From: an uncultured Collinsella sp.
GTDB taxonomy: Bacteria; Actinomycetota; Coriobacteriia; Coriobacteriales; Coriobacteriaceae
DNA: 23,482 bases
Direction: 5' to 3'
NCBI GenBank assembly: GCA_900547285.1
Contig: URGF01000014.1
Coordinates: forward strand, 1 to 23,482
Shown here piece by piece: positions 7,137 through 15,658 of this stretch. The translations under genes were made by a program, and so were the position numbers. Below the pieces are notes generated by a model, which was not told where the DNA came from, ran no database searches, and saw only the letters and a program-made list of their open reading frames with translations. Position 1 is the first letter of the stretch; every line of letters starts with the position of its first letter.

Positions 7137-8819
7137 CTACTTGCGACGAATCAGCGCCGAGACCTCGGGCATCTTAAGGACGACGGCAAGGCCAAAGGTA
7201 ACAGCAAGCGAGACGACACCCGCAACGCAAACGTAGCCAAGAGTAATCAGAATCGAGCCGCCAAGTACCCCGACAAAGTGTTCAAGCGCCCACATGACGC
7301 CGGCGCCTGCGGCAGCCCCTAGGCCGCCGAGCAAAAGGCCAAAGAAACCGCCATGCAGGATAGATTTGACCTGAAGGCCACGCAGGCGACGACGCAGCCA
7401 CCACAGCGAGCAACCGACCAAGATCACGTAGTCGACGACATACGAAAGCGCGATTGCCGGCATACCGAAGCCCAGCACAACGCCAAACAGCAGAACCGAG
7501 CCGGCCTGGCCGATGGCGGAATACAGACAATAGCGGCTATAGGGCTTCATGTCGAGCAAGGCAGAGAAGCTCTTCTGCATCAGCACGACCACGCCGTAGA
7601 GCGGCAGGGAAAGTGCCAGGTAGATAAGGAACTCCGACACCAGCGCCACACCGGACTCATCGAACTTGCCAGCGCAGTAGATCATGTTGAGCGGACGCGC
7701 GAAGACAATCAGGTACAGCGCGAATGGAATCAGGAAGAACAGCATCTGGGCGACGCCACGCGAAATGCCCGTGCGGACGCTGTCGTAATCCTTCTCCTGT
7801 GCGTCGTGAGAGAGCTCGGTATAGAGCGCCGTCGAAAGCGAGGCGGCAATCAGCGCGTAGGGCAGCGTGTACCACAGGCGCGCATAGGCGATGACGGAAG
7901 GACCAGTCTCGGGCTGGACCACCAGCGCAGCAGCGTTGGTGATAGAAGTCGAGACAAACATGCACACCGTGGCGAGCAGCGTCGGGATACCGAGCGCAAT
8001 CGTCTGGCGCAGTGCGGGGTCCTTAAAGTCGATATGGATATGGGGATGCACGCCGTGCTTGCCAAGCGCGGGGATCTGACATGCCATCTGAACAAAGACA
8101 CCGAGGGTCGTACCGGCCGCAATCAAGATGATGCCGGCACGTTCGCCAAACTGTGCGGACACGGGCGCAAAGCCCATAAAGCTCGCAATGACGATCACAT
8201 TGTTGAGGACCGGGGCAAACGTCGACCAGAAGTAGTCGCGGTGTGCGTTGAGGACGCCCGAAAACACCGAGCCCAAACCATAAAACAGAATCTGGATGGC
8301 AAAGAAACGGAACATGAACGCAGCGGTATCCATGCTGCCGCCGTCACCCGAAAGGAACGATTGCGTCCAGATAAAGCCCGGGGCGAACACGGTCCCCAGC
8401 AACGAAATGCCACCCAGCACCAATAGCAGAATACCGAGCAGGTTGCCCACGTACTCGTTAGAGGCCTCGCGACCCTGCTCACGCCTCACGCCCATGTACA
8501 CGGGCAAAAACGCCGTCACGAGCATGCCGCCCATCACGAGTTCGTAGAGCATATTGGGCAGGTTGTTGGCGACCTGATAGGAAGACGAGAGCAGCGACAT
8601 GCCGATAGCGGCCGCCATTGCCCACGTGCGGATAAAACCGGTGACGCGAGACACGATGGTCAGGATGGTCATAAGCCCGGCGGAACGACCAACCGTGGAG
8701 TAGTCCGACGAGCCCATGTCGTCAGTGTCGTCTCGCGACGAAGAAGCTTCGGATGAGGGTGTCTGAGGCGCAGATTCTTTTGCAAAATGAGCTCCGCACT
8801 TCAATTCTTCCTGCGGCAT
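7137..8819 (-). CDS. murJ: Lipid II flippase MurJ (MviN family)
   Basis: MurJ moves the peptidoglycan precursor lipid II across the cytoplasmic membrane. The 560-residue protein is a MOP-fold transporter with about 14 hydrophobic segments; the family hallmark near the N-terminus is seen in LTIVSRVTGFIRTWAMA, followed by NNLPNMLYELVMGGMLVTAF. A hydrophilic Ser/Asp-rich tail of about 45 residues precedes the first helix. The ATG at 8817-8819 lies 3 nt after the ybaK stop, with GAGAGGA inside the end of ybaK as its ribosome site. The stop abuts the uvrC GTG. Its operon partners are not cell-wall genes, so the grouping says little about function. Confidence 0.94.
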   Translation of the reverse strand: MPQEELKCGAHFAKESAPQTPSSEASSSRDDTDDMGSSDYSTVGRSAGLMTILTIVSRVTGFIRTWAMAAAIGMSLLSSSYQVANNLPNMLYELVMGGMLVTAFLPVYMGVRREQGREASNEYVGNLLGILLLVLGGISLLGTVFAPGFIWTQSFLSGDGGSMDTAAFMFRFFAIQILFYGLGSVFSGVLNAHRDYFWSTFAPVLNNVIVIASFMGFAPVSAQFGERAGIILIAAGTTLGVFVQMACQIPALGKHGVHPHIHIDFKDPALRQTIALGIPTLLATVCMFVSTSITNAAALVVQPETGPSVIAYARLWYTLPYALIAASLSTALYTELSHDAQEKDYDSVRTGISRGVAQMLFFLIPFALYLIVFARPLNMIYCAGKFDESGVALVSEFLIYLALSLPLYGVVVLMQKSFSALLDMKPYSRYCLYSAIGQAGSVLLFGVVLGFGMPAIALSYVVDYVILVGCSLWWLRRRLRGLQVKSILHGGFFGLLLGGLGAAAGAGVMWALEHFVGVLGGSILITLGYVCVAGVVSLAVTFGLAVVLKMPEVSALIRRK

Positions 8820-8822
8820 CGC

Positions 8823-9323
8823 TCAGTCCTCTCTCGTAATCGGGGCGACCGTCGCCCCGCAAAATGCAATTAAATCATCGGGTGCAAGCTCAAGCTGATA
8901 ACCACGCTTGCCTCCCGAAATAAAAATGGTATCCCAAAGGACACATGTCTCATCAATGAGCGTCCGGTAGCGTTTTTTCATACCGACCGGACTGCAGCCG
9001 CCGCGAACGTAGCCAGTCGCCGCAAGCAAATCCTTCACATGCATCATGGCCAAGGACTTCTCCCCCGCGGCACGCGCGGCGGACTTTAGATCGAGCTCGT
9101 CGGCAACAGGGATGCAGCACACGACGTGGTCGTTGGACGGCGTCACGCAGACCAAGGTCTTAAATCCTTGTCCGGGCTCCTCGCCAAGCTGCTCCGAAAT
9201 CGCGACCCCCAGGCCCGCCGACTCATCACCATCGTCTTCGTACGTATGTAGAACATAGGAAATGCCGGCGCTTTCCAGCTCGCGCATCGCATTGGTTTTT
9301 GGCGTCTTTACAGCCTTTGCCAT
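8823..9323 (-). CDS. ybaK: Cys-tRNA(Pro) deacylase, YbaK/EbsC family
   Basis: YbaK removes cysteine wrongly attached to tRNA-Pro by prolyl-tRNA synthetase. I chose the ATG at 9321-9323 (166 aa, beginning MAKAVKTPKTNAMRELESAG), preceded by AAAGGA at a 6-nt spacing; the frame continues upstream for 32 codons that look non-coding. Family features are the substrate-pocket Lys region FKTLVCV, the ELDLKSAARAAG segment and the strongly conserved GYVRGGCSPVGMKKRY. Length matches the family (about 155-165 aa). It is the first gene of an operon with murJ and uvrC. Confidence 0.93.
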   Translation of the reverse strand: MAKAVKTPKTNAMRELESAGISYVLHTYEDDGDESAGLGVAISEQLGEEPGQGFKTLVCVTPSNDHVVCCIPVADELDLKSAARAAGEKSLAMMHVKDLLAATGYVRGGCSPVGMKKRYRTLIDETCVLWDTIFISGGKRGYQLELAPDDLIAFCGATVAPITRED

Positions 9324-9360
9324 GGCATATCCTTTCCCTCGCATTCGGACGCAAGGATTA

Positions 9361-9390
9361 AGTATATGTCCAATTCGGCTGCATACGTCA
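9361..9390 (-). promoter_or_regulatory. Candidate promoter of ybaK-murJ-uvrC
   Basis: On the minus strand TATACT (9366-9361) matches five of six -10 positions, and TGACGT (9390-9385) is a partial -35 box 18 nt upstream. Initiation near 9354 would give a leader of about 30 nt. It lies just downstream of the uvrA terminator hairpin, as expected for a new transcription unit. Confidence 0.5.
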
Positions 9391-9404
9391 CTTCGACACA
9401 GCAA

Positions 9405-9435
9405 GCGCCATCGAATCACAAGGAGTCGATGGCGC
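9405..9435 (-). terminator. Terminator hairpin after uvrA
   Basis: GCGCCATCGA (9405-9414) and TCGATGGCGC (9426-9435) form a perfect 10-bp stem with an 11-nt loop, 20 nt after the uvrA stop. On the minus strand it is followed by TTGCTGTG, a poor T-run, so some read-through into ybaK, which lies on the same strand, is possible. Confidence 0.65.
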
Positions 9436-9455
9436 CCATAAACTGAATCGCCTAT

Positions 9456-12335
9456 TTATTGAGCATCAAGTTGAGCCTGACGCTCCCGGTCACGCCTGAG
9501 CAACGGCGCCAAAAACTTGCCCGTATAACTCTGCGGACAGTCCGCAACCTGCTCCGGTGTGCCCGAAACCACGACGGTTCCGCCGCCGTTACCGCCCTCG
9601 GGGCCCATATCGATCAGGCGGTCGGCAACCTTGATGACATCAAGGTTGTGTTCAATCACCAGCACCGTGTTGCCCGCATCGACCAAGCGCTGCAGCACAT
9701 CGAGCAGCTGGCGGACGTCCTCAAAATGAAGGCCGGTCGTCGGCTCATCCAAAATATAGAACGTCTTGCCCGTCTGGCGTCGATGAAGCTCCTTGGCGAG
9801 CTTCACACGCTGCGCCTCGCCGCCCGAGAGCGTCGTAGCGGGCTGGCCCAGGCTCACGTAGCCCAAGCCTACATCGTACAGCGTCTGGAGCTTGCGCTTA
9901 ATCTGCGGGATATTCCCAAAGAAGGCCAGTGCCTCGGTGACGCTCATGTCGAGCACGTCCGAGATGGTCTTACCACGGTAGGTGACCTCAAGCGTCTCGC
10001 GGTTATAGCGTTTGCCGCCGCAGACCTCACAGGGGACATAGATATCGGGAAGGAAGTGCATCTCGATCTTAATTTGTCCGTCGCCCTTGCACGCCTCACA
10101 GCGCCCGCCACTCACGTTGAAGGAGAAACGTCCCGGCGAGTAGCCGCGTGCCTTCGACTCCGGTGTGCTCGCAAACAGCGCGCGCAGATCATCCCACAGG
10201 CCAATGTACGTAGCGGGATTGGAACGCGGTGTACGGCCGATCGGCGACTGGTCAATGTCGATCACCTTATCGATGCACTCGATACCCTCGAGCTTTTTGT
10301 ACGGACCCACAGGGCGCGTCGAACGGTGAATGGCATTCGTAAGGGCAGGTGCGATGGTGTCGGTAACCAGGGAGCTCTTACCCGATCCCGACACGCCGGT
10401 AACGACCGTAAGCGTACCAAACTCGATCTTGGCGGTAACGTTTTTGAGGTTGTTGGCGCGGGCGCCCGTGATCTTAAGGCAGCCGCGACCGGGCTTGCGG
10501 CGTTCATCGGGAACCCGAATCATTCGCTTGCCGGTCAGGTAGGCACCCGTCATCGAATCGGGGCACGCCATGATATCGGCAGGCGTTCCCGCGGCGACCA
10601 CGTGTCCGCCGTTCACGCCCGCACCGGGGCCCATGTCGATCACATAGTCGGCAGCACGAATCGTATCCTCATCATGCTCGACGACGATGACGGTATTGCC
10701 GATATCGCGTAGGCGCTCAAGCGTCTTGATCAGGCGCTCGTTATCACGCTGATGGAGGCCAATCGATGGCTCGTCCAAAATGTACAGGACACCCATGAGG
10801 CCGGCGCCGATCTGCGTTGCCAGGCGAATGCGCTGGGCCTCGCCTCCGGAAAGCGTCGCCGAGGCACGATCGAGCGTCAGATAGTCGAGTCCAACATCGA
10901 CCAGAAAACGCAAGCGCTCCAGGATTTCCTTGACGATGCGCCCGCCGATAAACTGTTGGCGCTCGGTGAGTTCCAAGCCCTCAAAAAACTCGAGCGACTC
11001 GCGGCACGATAGGCAACAGACCTCGTAAATGGACTTACCGCCTACGGTAACAGCGAGCATCTCGGGGCGCAAACGAGCGCCGTGGCAGCTCGAGCACGGC
11101 TCCTCGCGGATGTACTTCTCCAAGCGCGCCTTGGTGTTCTCATTCGTCGTCTCGGTATAGCGCTCGTACAGGATATTGCGCACGCCCGAGAACTTGGTGT
11201 CCCACTGGCTGCGGCGCCCATCGAGCTTTTGATAGTCGACCGAAATCTTCTGGTCGCCCATGCCGTCTAAAAACGCGCGACGCACCCGCGGAGGCAGATC
11301 CTCCCACGGCGTATCGACGCTCACCTTAAAGTGTTTGCAGACCGCAGCAAAAATCTGCGGATAGTAGTTAGAGTTGCCAAACAGGCTGCCAAAGACCCCG
11401 TCGGCGATCGACTTCGAGGGGTCTTCGATTAGGGCCTCGGCATCGACCGTCTTCTTAAAGCCCAGGCCATCGCACTCTGGGCACGCGCCATAGGGCGCGT
11501 TGAACGAGAAATCACGCGGCTGCAGGTCATCGATGGAGTGCCCATGCTCCGGGCACGCTAACGCCAGCGAATACTCCAGCAACTCGCCTTCGGTCCCCTC
11601 GGGAGCGTCGCGGTCGGGCAGCAAGTATACGTTCACATTGCCGTGCGCCAGCGCGGTCGCCTGCTCAACAGACTCGGCGATACGGCCCAGAGAGTTCTCA
11701 CGGATCACGATGCGGTCGACCACGACCTCGATATCGTGCTTGAACTTCTTGTCCAGATCGATCTGATCGTCGAGCGAGCGCACTTCACCGTCGACACGCA
11801 CGCGGCTAAAGCCCTCGGCGCGAAGATCCTCAAACAGTTTGGTGTACTCGCCTTTTCGCCCGCGCACCACCGGTGCCAGCACAAACGCGCGGCGGCCCTC
11901 CCCCGCCGTCAAGACCTTGTCGGCAACCTGGTCGGTCGTCTGGCGCTCAATGACACGGCCGCATTCGGGACAGTGCGGGGTGCCCACACGGGCGAACAGC
12001 AGGCGCAGATAGTCATAAATCTCGGTTACGGTGCCAACCGTCGAGCGAGGGTTTTTAGACGTCGTCTTTTGGTCGATCGACACCGCCGGCGAAAGGCCGT
12101 CGATTGAATCCAAGTCGGGTTTGTCCATCTGGCCCAAGAACTGGCGCGCATAGCTCGAAAGGCTCTCGACGTATCGACGCTGGCCCTCGGCATAGATAGT
12201 GTCAAATGCCAGCGAACTCTTGCCCGAGCCAGAAAGACCGGTAATGACCACGAGTTGGTCACGCGGAATGGAAACATCGATATCACGGAGGTTGTGCTCA
12301 CGGGCGCCGCGAATAACGATAGAAGAATCAGACAT
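9456..12335 (-). CDS. uvrA: Excinuclease ABC subunit UvrA
   Basis: UvrA is the damage-recognition ATPase that loads UvrB in nucleotide excision repair. From the ATG at 12333-12335 it has 959 residues, the usual size (about 940-960). That start has AAGGAG 5 nt upstream (12341-12346) and a second AGGAGG at 12348-12353; an in-frame extension further upstream lies in the promoter region. Motifs in order: Walker A GLSGSGKSS 33-41, zinc-binding cysteines C122/C125 and C261/C285/C288 plus C414/C417, signature LSGGEAQ 495-501, Walker B YILDEPS 518-524, second Walker A GVSGSGKSS 647-655, zinc module C746/C749/C769/C772, second signature LSGGEAQ 836-842, and Walker B YILDEPT 860-866. It is divergent from the LTA-synthase-like gene. 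Confidence 0.98.
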   Translation of the reverse strand: MSDSSIVIRGAREHNLRDIDVSIPRDQLVVITGLSGSGKSSLAFDTIYAEGQRRYVESLSSYARQFLGQMDKPDLDSIDGLSPAVSIDQKTTSKNPRSTVGTVTEIYDYLRLLFARVGTPHCPECGRVIERQTTDQVADKVLTAGEGRRAFVLAPVVRGRKGEYTKLFEDLRAEGFSRVRVDGEVRSLDDQIDLDKKFKHDIEVVVDRIVIRENSLGRIAESVEQATALAHGNVNVYLLPDRDAPEGTEGELLEYSLALACPEHGHSIDDLQPRDFSFNAPYGACPECDGLGFKKTVDAEALIEDPSKSIADGVFGSLFGNSNYYPQIFAAVCKHFKVSVDTPWEDLPPRVRRAFLDGMGDQKISVDYQKLDGRRSQWDTKFSGVRNILYERYTETTNENTKARLEKYIREEPCSSCHGARLRPEMLAVTVGGKSIYEVCCLSCRESLEFFEGLELTERQQFIGGRIVKEILERLRFLVDVGLDYLTLDRASATLSGGEAQRIRLATQIGAGLMGVLYILDEPSIGLHQRDNERLIKTLERLRDIGNTVIVVEHDEDTIRAADYVIDMGPGAGVNGGHVVAAGTPADIMACPDSMTGAYLTGKRMIRVPDERRKPGRGCLKITGARANNLKNVTAKIEFGTLTVVTGVSGSGKSSLVTDTIAPALTNAIHRSTRPVGPYKKLEGIECIDKVIDIDQSPIGRTPRSNPATYIGLWDDLRALFASTPESKARGYSPGRFSFNVSGGRCEACKGDGQIKIEMHFLPDIYVPCEVCGGKRYNRETLEVTYRGKTISDVLDMSVTEALAFFGNIPQIKRKLQTLYDVGLGYVSLGQPATTLSGGEAQRVKLAKELHRRQTGKTFYILDEPTTGLHFEDVRQLLDVLQRLVDAGNTVLVIEHNLDVIKVADRLIDMGPEGGNGGGTVVVSGTPEQVADCPQSYTGKFLAPLLRRDRERQAQLDAQ

Positions 12336-12378
12336 GGAAGCTCCTTGCCTCCTATTGCATCGAATCATACTGCCGATG

Positions 12379-12408
12379 AGTTTAGCGCACTCGACGCGCA
12401 CAGATGTT
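12379..12408 (-). promoter_or_regulatory. Candidate promoter of uvrA
   Basis: On the minus strand TAAACT (12384-12379) fits the TAnnnT pattern of a -10 box. With an 18-nt spacer the -35 position falls at 12403-12408, which is not a good TTGACA match but lies inside the LexA-box-like palindrome at 12397-12410. Weak -35 boxes are common in actinobacteria. Confidence 0.3.
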
Positions 12409-12410
12409 CG
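12397..12410. promoter_or_regulatory. LexA (SOS) box-like palindrome upstream of uvrA
   Basis: The plus-strand sequence CGCACAGATGTTCG differs at one position (third base C instead of A) from the Gram-positive LexA consensus CGAACRNRYGTTYG as I recall it. It lies 62 nt upstream of the uvrA ATG, over the presumed -35 region, where a repressor would block initiation. uvrA is an SOS gene in several bacteria. A one-mismatch match in a single place could be chance, so this is a candidate only. Confidence 0.45.
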
Positions 12411-12528
12411 TAATACAAGATTCGCAGACCTTTAGCTTTGCGTATCGGGCGCTTTGTTTCTCGAAATGCCGTGGAAAGGTTACAGTAATCTAATACTGAA
12501 CTTAATTTGTTGTACCAGAGGAACGTCC

Positions 12529-14682
12529 ATGACCGAAGATATCCCCCTTGAAATCACTTCGAGCGACATGGCCAATCTGCCCATATTCATCGCCGTCCTT
12601 ATCGTGGCCGCCGTCGTCGTGCGCGTGTATTTTTCAATCAAACGCAACGAAAAGCCACCCATTGCCCGCGTCTTTTGGTGCGCGACGCTCCTCATCCCGC
12701 TCGGCGTGGTAGCTGCATGGGTTACGAATCAATTGCTCGTAAATGAGGGCAGCTCCCTATGGGTCCTTTCTTATTCGGCGCTCGGTGCTGCCGCCGTCAT
12801 GCTTCTTGTCGAGCCCTTGGTTTCGGGACTTATCGACCAAACCGATCTTGCGACGGGAACGGTTGCCTGTATTTGCCGTGACATCCTTGTCATCGCCGCT
12901 GTTTCAGCGCTCTCGTTCGTTTCACTCGAAATTGCCTGCAACGAAACGTTCTATCGCATTCCCGCCAACTCATTCGGGTTTTCCGTCGGGCTGCTCGCGA
13001 CGGTTCTGCTCTCTCTTTATTTGCTGGGACAGCGTCATGGAGGCGTCATGGCTCTCGTGCCCGTCGTCTGCTGCATCCTTGGCATTGCCGAGCACTTCGT
13101 CATAACGTTTAAAGGCGAAGCCATCCTGCCAAGCGATATCTTGGCCCTTGGCACCGCAATGGAAGTGAGCGAGGGATACGAGTTTACCTTTACCGCCGGA
13201 ATCGTAACCTCTCTCGCCCTGCTGGAGATTTCCCTGGGGCTTCTTTCGCTCATCCGACCGCGAAAGCTCCGTACGCCCACCCATGTCTTCCCCGCTATCG
13301 CCACTAACCTCTGTGCTTTTCTGCTAGTGACCGTTGTGGGGCTCTCAGGCTTTTCCAACATCGACTTGGAGCAGGCGCTGGATTTTGGATTTGACCGTTG
13401 GCAGCCCATCACCACGTATGCGTCTCAGGGTTTTATCACTTCGTTCACCGAAATGGTCAACGAGTTGCCCATTGAGAAGCCCGAAGACTATACGCCCGAT
13501 GAGGCGCAGAGCATCGAGCAGGAGCTCGCCGCCGCCTACGACAGCACGTATGGCTCGAGCGAGCAGCGCGCGGCGGCCGTTGCCCAGTTCAATGAAATCA
13601 AGCCGACGATTGTTGCCGTCATGAATGAGAGTTTTAGCGACCTTTCGTGCTTTGAGCAGCTCCAGGCGGCCGGGTACACCGGCCCCGCATTCTACAACTC
13701 GCTTCCCGACACACTTGTTCGCGGCACCATGCTCGCTTCGGTCGCCGGTGGCGGAACGGCGAACTCCGAATTCGAATTTTTGACCGGAGCGACAACGGCC
13801 TTTGTCGGATTAGGCAAGATCCCCTATCAGCTGTATCAGATGAATGGCGTAAACAGCCTGGCAAAGGACCTTAAAGAGCTTGGGTATACCACTACCGCTA
13901 TGCACCCGCAAAACCCCGTCAACTACCATCGAGATAAAATCTATCAGCAGCTGGGCTTTGGAGACTTTCTTTCAATCGGCGATTTCGAAGGTGCGCCCTA
14001 TTACCATGCCGGCGTATGCGACTACGCCACCTACGACAAGATACTCGACCTGCTTAGAACCGACGAAGCGCCGCAGTTCATCTTTGACGTCACGATGCAA
14101 AATCACGGCGGCTACGACTATGGCACCGTTCCCGCCGAAGAGCTGACAAACTATTGGGTCGAGGGAGCCAGCGAAGGCGCCAACAGCGCGCTCAACACCT
14201 ATCTCACCTGCATCAACGCATCCGACCGGGACCTCGAGTACTTTATCAACGAGCTCCGCAACATCGGCAGACCGGTTGTTCTTGTCTTTTTTGGCGACCA
14301 TCAGCCGAGCGCCGCAACGACTCTCAACGACGAGCTGTACCCTCAGGAAGATACGGCAAGCCACGCTTTCCGTATCTATCAGTCGACATATCTCGTCTGG
14401 GCTAACTATGAGATCGCCGGCAATACCGAGCTCAACGTCTACGACACCGTCGGGGCAAACGAGATTGCAGCCATTACCCTTAATAAGATCGGCGCCCCGC
14501 TCACCGACTATCAAAAGGCTCTGCTAGCAACAAGGTCAGATGTGCCCACCATCAATGTCGCCGGCTACCTCGGTGCCGACGGGCTGCGCTACGACTTGGA
14601 ATCTGAAGACAGCCCATACGCCTCGACGATCGACAAGCTGCAGCGCATGCAATACCTCGAGTTCGCCAGCAAAGTTCAGTAA
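12529..14682 (+). CDS. LTA synthase family membrane phosphoglycerol transferase-like protein (sulfatase fold)
   Basis: This family transfers glycerophosphate from phosphatidylglycerol to an acceptor outside the membrane (lipoteichoic acid synthesis and relatives). I start at the ATG at 12529, 6 nt after GAGGA; it gives 717 residues. Residues 18-274 hold about eight hydrophobic segments, more than the five of classical LtaS, with a PSDILAL loop at about 201-207. The extracellular domain shows the family's metal and catalytic sites: NESFSD 366-371, a catalytic Thr in GGGTANSEFEFLTG (Thr410), QNHGGYD 524-530 and FGDHQPS 588-594. It begins a plus-strand block divergent from uvrA. No clear -35/-10 pair was seen; TAATCT at 12486 is a possible -10 box. 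The acceptor polymer is unknown. Confidence 0.9.
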   Translation: MTEDIPLEITSSDMANLPIFIAVLIVAAVVVRVYFSIKRNEKPPIARVFWCATLLIPLGVVAAWVTNQLLVNEGSSLWVLSYSALGAAAVMLLVEPLVSGLIDQTDLATGTVACICRDILVIAAVSALSFVSLEIACNETFYRIPANSFGFSVGLLATVLLSLYLLGQRHGGVMALVPVVCCILGIAEHFVITFKGEAILPSDILALGTAMEVSEGYEFTFTAGIVTSLALLEISLGLLSLIRPRKLRTPTHVFPAIATNLCAFLLVTVVGLSGFSNIDLEQALDFGFDRWQPITTYASQGFITSFTEMVNELPIEKPEDYTPDEAQSIEQELAAAYDSTYGSSEQRAAAVAQFNEIKPTIVAVMNESFSDLSCFEQLQAAGYTGPAFYNSLPDTLVRGTMLASVAGGGTANSEFEFLTGATTAFVGLGKIPYQLYQMNGVNSLAKDLKELGYTTTAMHPQNPVNYHRDKIYQQLGFGDFLSIGDFEGAPYYHAGVCDYATYDKILDLLRTDEAPQFIFDVTMQNHGGYDYGTVPAEELTNYWVEGASEGANSALNTYLTCINASDRDLEYFINELRNIGRPVVLVFFGDHQPSAATTLNDELYPQEDTASHAFRIYQSTYLVWANYEIAGNTELNVYDTVGANEIAAITLNKIGAPLTDYQKALLATRSDVPTINVAGYLGADGLRYDLESEDSPYASTIDKLQRMQYLEFASKVQ

Positions 14683-14690
14683 GCCCGCCC

Positions 14691-14737
14691 ATTCGCTTGG
14701 GCCCATCGTATTGCAAGCACGCTCGGCCCAAATGAAT
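14691..14737 (+). terminator. Probable hairpin terminator after the LTA-synthase-like gene
   Basis: TTGGGCC (14697-14703) pairs with GGCCCAA (14725-14731), and ATTC/GAAT (14691-14694 with 14734-14737) extends the stem across a small internal loop. It lies just after the stop codon. The T-run is missing (CGCAAATG follows), so it may be weak or act as an RNA 3' end stabiliser. Confidence 0.45.
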
Positions 14738-14742
14738 CGCAA

Positions 14743-14772
14743 ATGACTCCCGCTCGCAAACGAGGGTACAAT
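14743..14772 (+). promoter_or_regulatory. Candidate promoter of the Mrp-flavoprotein operon
   Basis: TACAAT (14767-14772) matches five of six -10 bases, and ATGACT (14743-14748) matches four of six -35 bases, with an 18-nt spacer. Transcription would start near 14779, giving a leader of about 50 nt. Confidence 0.5.
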
Positions 14773-14791
14773 GACGCTCGTGTCACACCAC

Positions 14792-14805
14792 GGGGCCCCG
14801 GCCCC
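14792..14805 (+). repeat. GC-only inverted repeat in the mrp leader
   Basis: GGGGC (14792-14796) and GCCCC (14801-14805) form a very stable 5-bp stem with a 4-nt loop. It lies about 10 nt before the AAAGGAG ribosome site of the Mrp gene, so it could affect translation or help hold the site open. Confidence 0.35.
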
Positions 14806-14827
14806 AACATATACAAAGGAGTCATAC

Positions 14828-15658
14828 ATGGGTTGCGAGCACGCACAGGCCGCCGGCGGACAAACGTCGCCGTCGCAATTTGAGGAGAACACGCTGTCCG
14901 AGGTCAAACGCGTCATCGCCGTGCTTTCCGGCAAGGGCGGTGTCGGCAAGTCGTTTGTCACCGGTGCCATCGCCACCGAGCTTGCCCGTCACGGCCACAA
15001 GGTCGGCGTCCTCGATGCCGACATCACCGGTCCCTCTATCCCCAAGATGTTCGGTATGAGCGGACGCCACGTCCATGCCCTTGGCAACCTCATGCTGCCC
15101 GAAATCTCCGAGCACGGCGTCAAGGTCATGAGCTCCAACCTGCTGCTCCAAAACGAGACCGACCCCGTCCTTTGGCGCGGTCCGGTCATCGCAGGCGCCA
15201 TTAGGCAGTTCTGGAGCGAGACCTCGTGGGGCCCCATCGACTACCTGCTGGTCGACATGCCTCCGGGAACAGGCGACGTCGCGCTCACCGTCTTCCAGTC
15301 GCTGCCCGTCGACGGCATCGTCATCGTCACGAGCCCGCAGGATCTGGTCTCGATGATCGTCGCCAAGGCGGTCAACATGGCCGAGAAGATGAACGTCCCC
15401 ATTCTGGGCATTGTCGAGAACATGAGCTATATTGAGTGCCCCGACTGCGGCAAGAAGATCGAGGTCTTTGGCAAGAGCAAGCTCCCCGAGGTCGCAGAGC
15501 GCTATAACCTCGACATCTTGGGCCAGCTTCCCATTAATCCGGCACTCGCCGAGGCCTGCGATAAGGGCGAGGTCGAGACCGCGCTGCCCGATGGCATGTT
15601 GCCCAAGGCAGTCTCTGCCGTCGAGGCTATTACCCCGCACGAGACCGACGAGGCCTAA
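14828..15658 (+). CDS. mrp: Mrp/NBP35 family P-loop ATPase (ApbC-like Fe-S cluster carrier)
   Basis: Proteins of this family bind and transfer iron-sulfur clusters. The ATG at 14828 follows AAAGGAG at a suitable distance and gives 276 aa; the open frame begins 19 codons earlier without a ribosome site. Visible motifs are the deviant Walker A GKGGVGKS (35-42), DADITGPS (63-70), the Mrp-specific DMPPGTGD (143-150) and the cluster-binding CPDC (204-207). The N-terminal extension has a single Cys (Cys3), unlike Nbp35 with its four-Cys N-terminus. Its TAA stop is followed at once by the GTG of the next flavoprotein, which suggests coupled translation. Confidence 0.92.
   Translation: MGCEHAQAAGGQTSPSQFEENTLSEVKRVIAVLSGKGGVGKSFVTGAIATELARHGHKVGVLDADITGPSIPKMFGMSGRHVHALGNLMLPEISEHGVKVMSSNLLLQNETDPVLWRGPVIAGAIRQFWSETSWGPIDYLLVDMPPGTGDVALTVFQSLPVDGIVIVTSPQDLVSMIVAKAVNMAEKMNVPILGIVENMSYIECPDCGKKIEVFGKSKLPEVAERYNLDILGQLPINPALAEACDKGEVETALPDGMLPKAVSAVEAITPHETDEA

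Noticed and set aside
5601..7322. 573-codon open frame on the plus strand across uvrC
   Set aside because: Shadow of uvrC; no ribosome site and no recognisable domain.
14822..15640. 272-codon open frame on the minus strand across mrp
   Set aside because: Antisense shadow; the plus strand has the Mrp motifs with a proper ribosome site.
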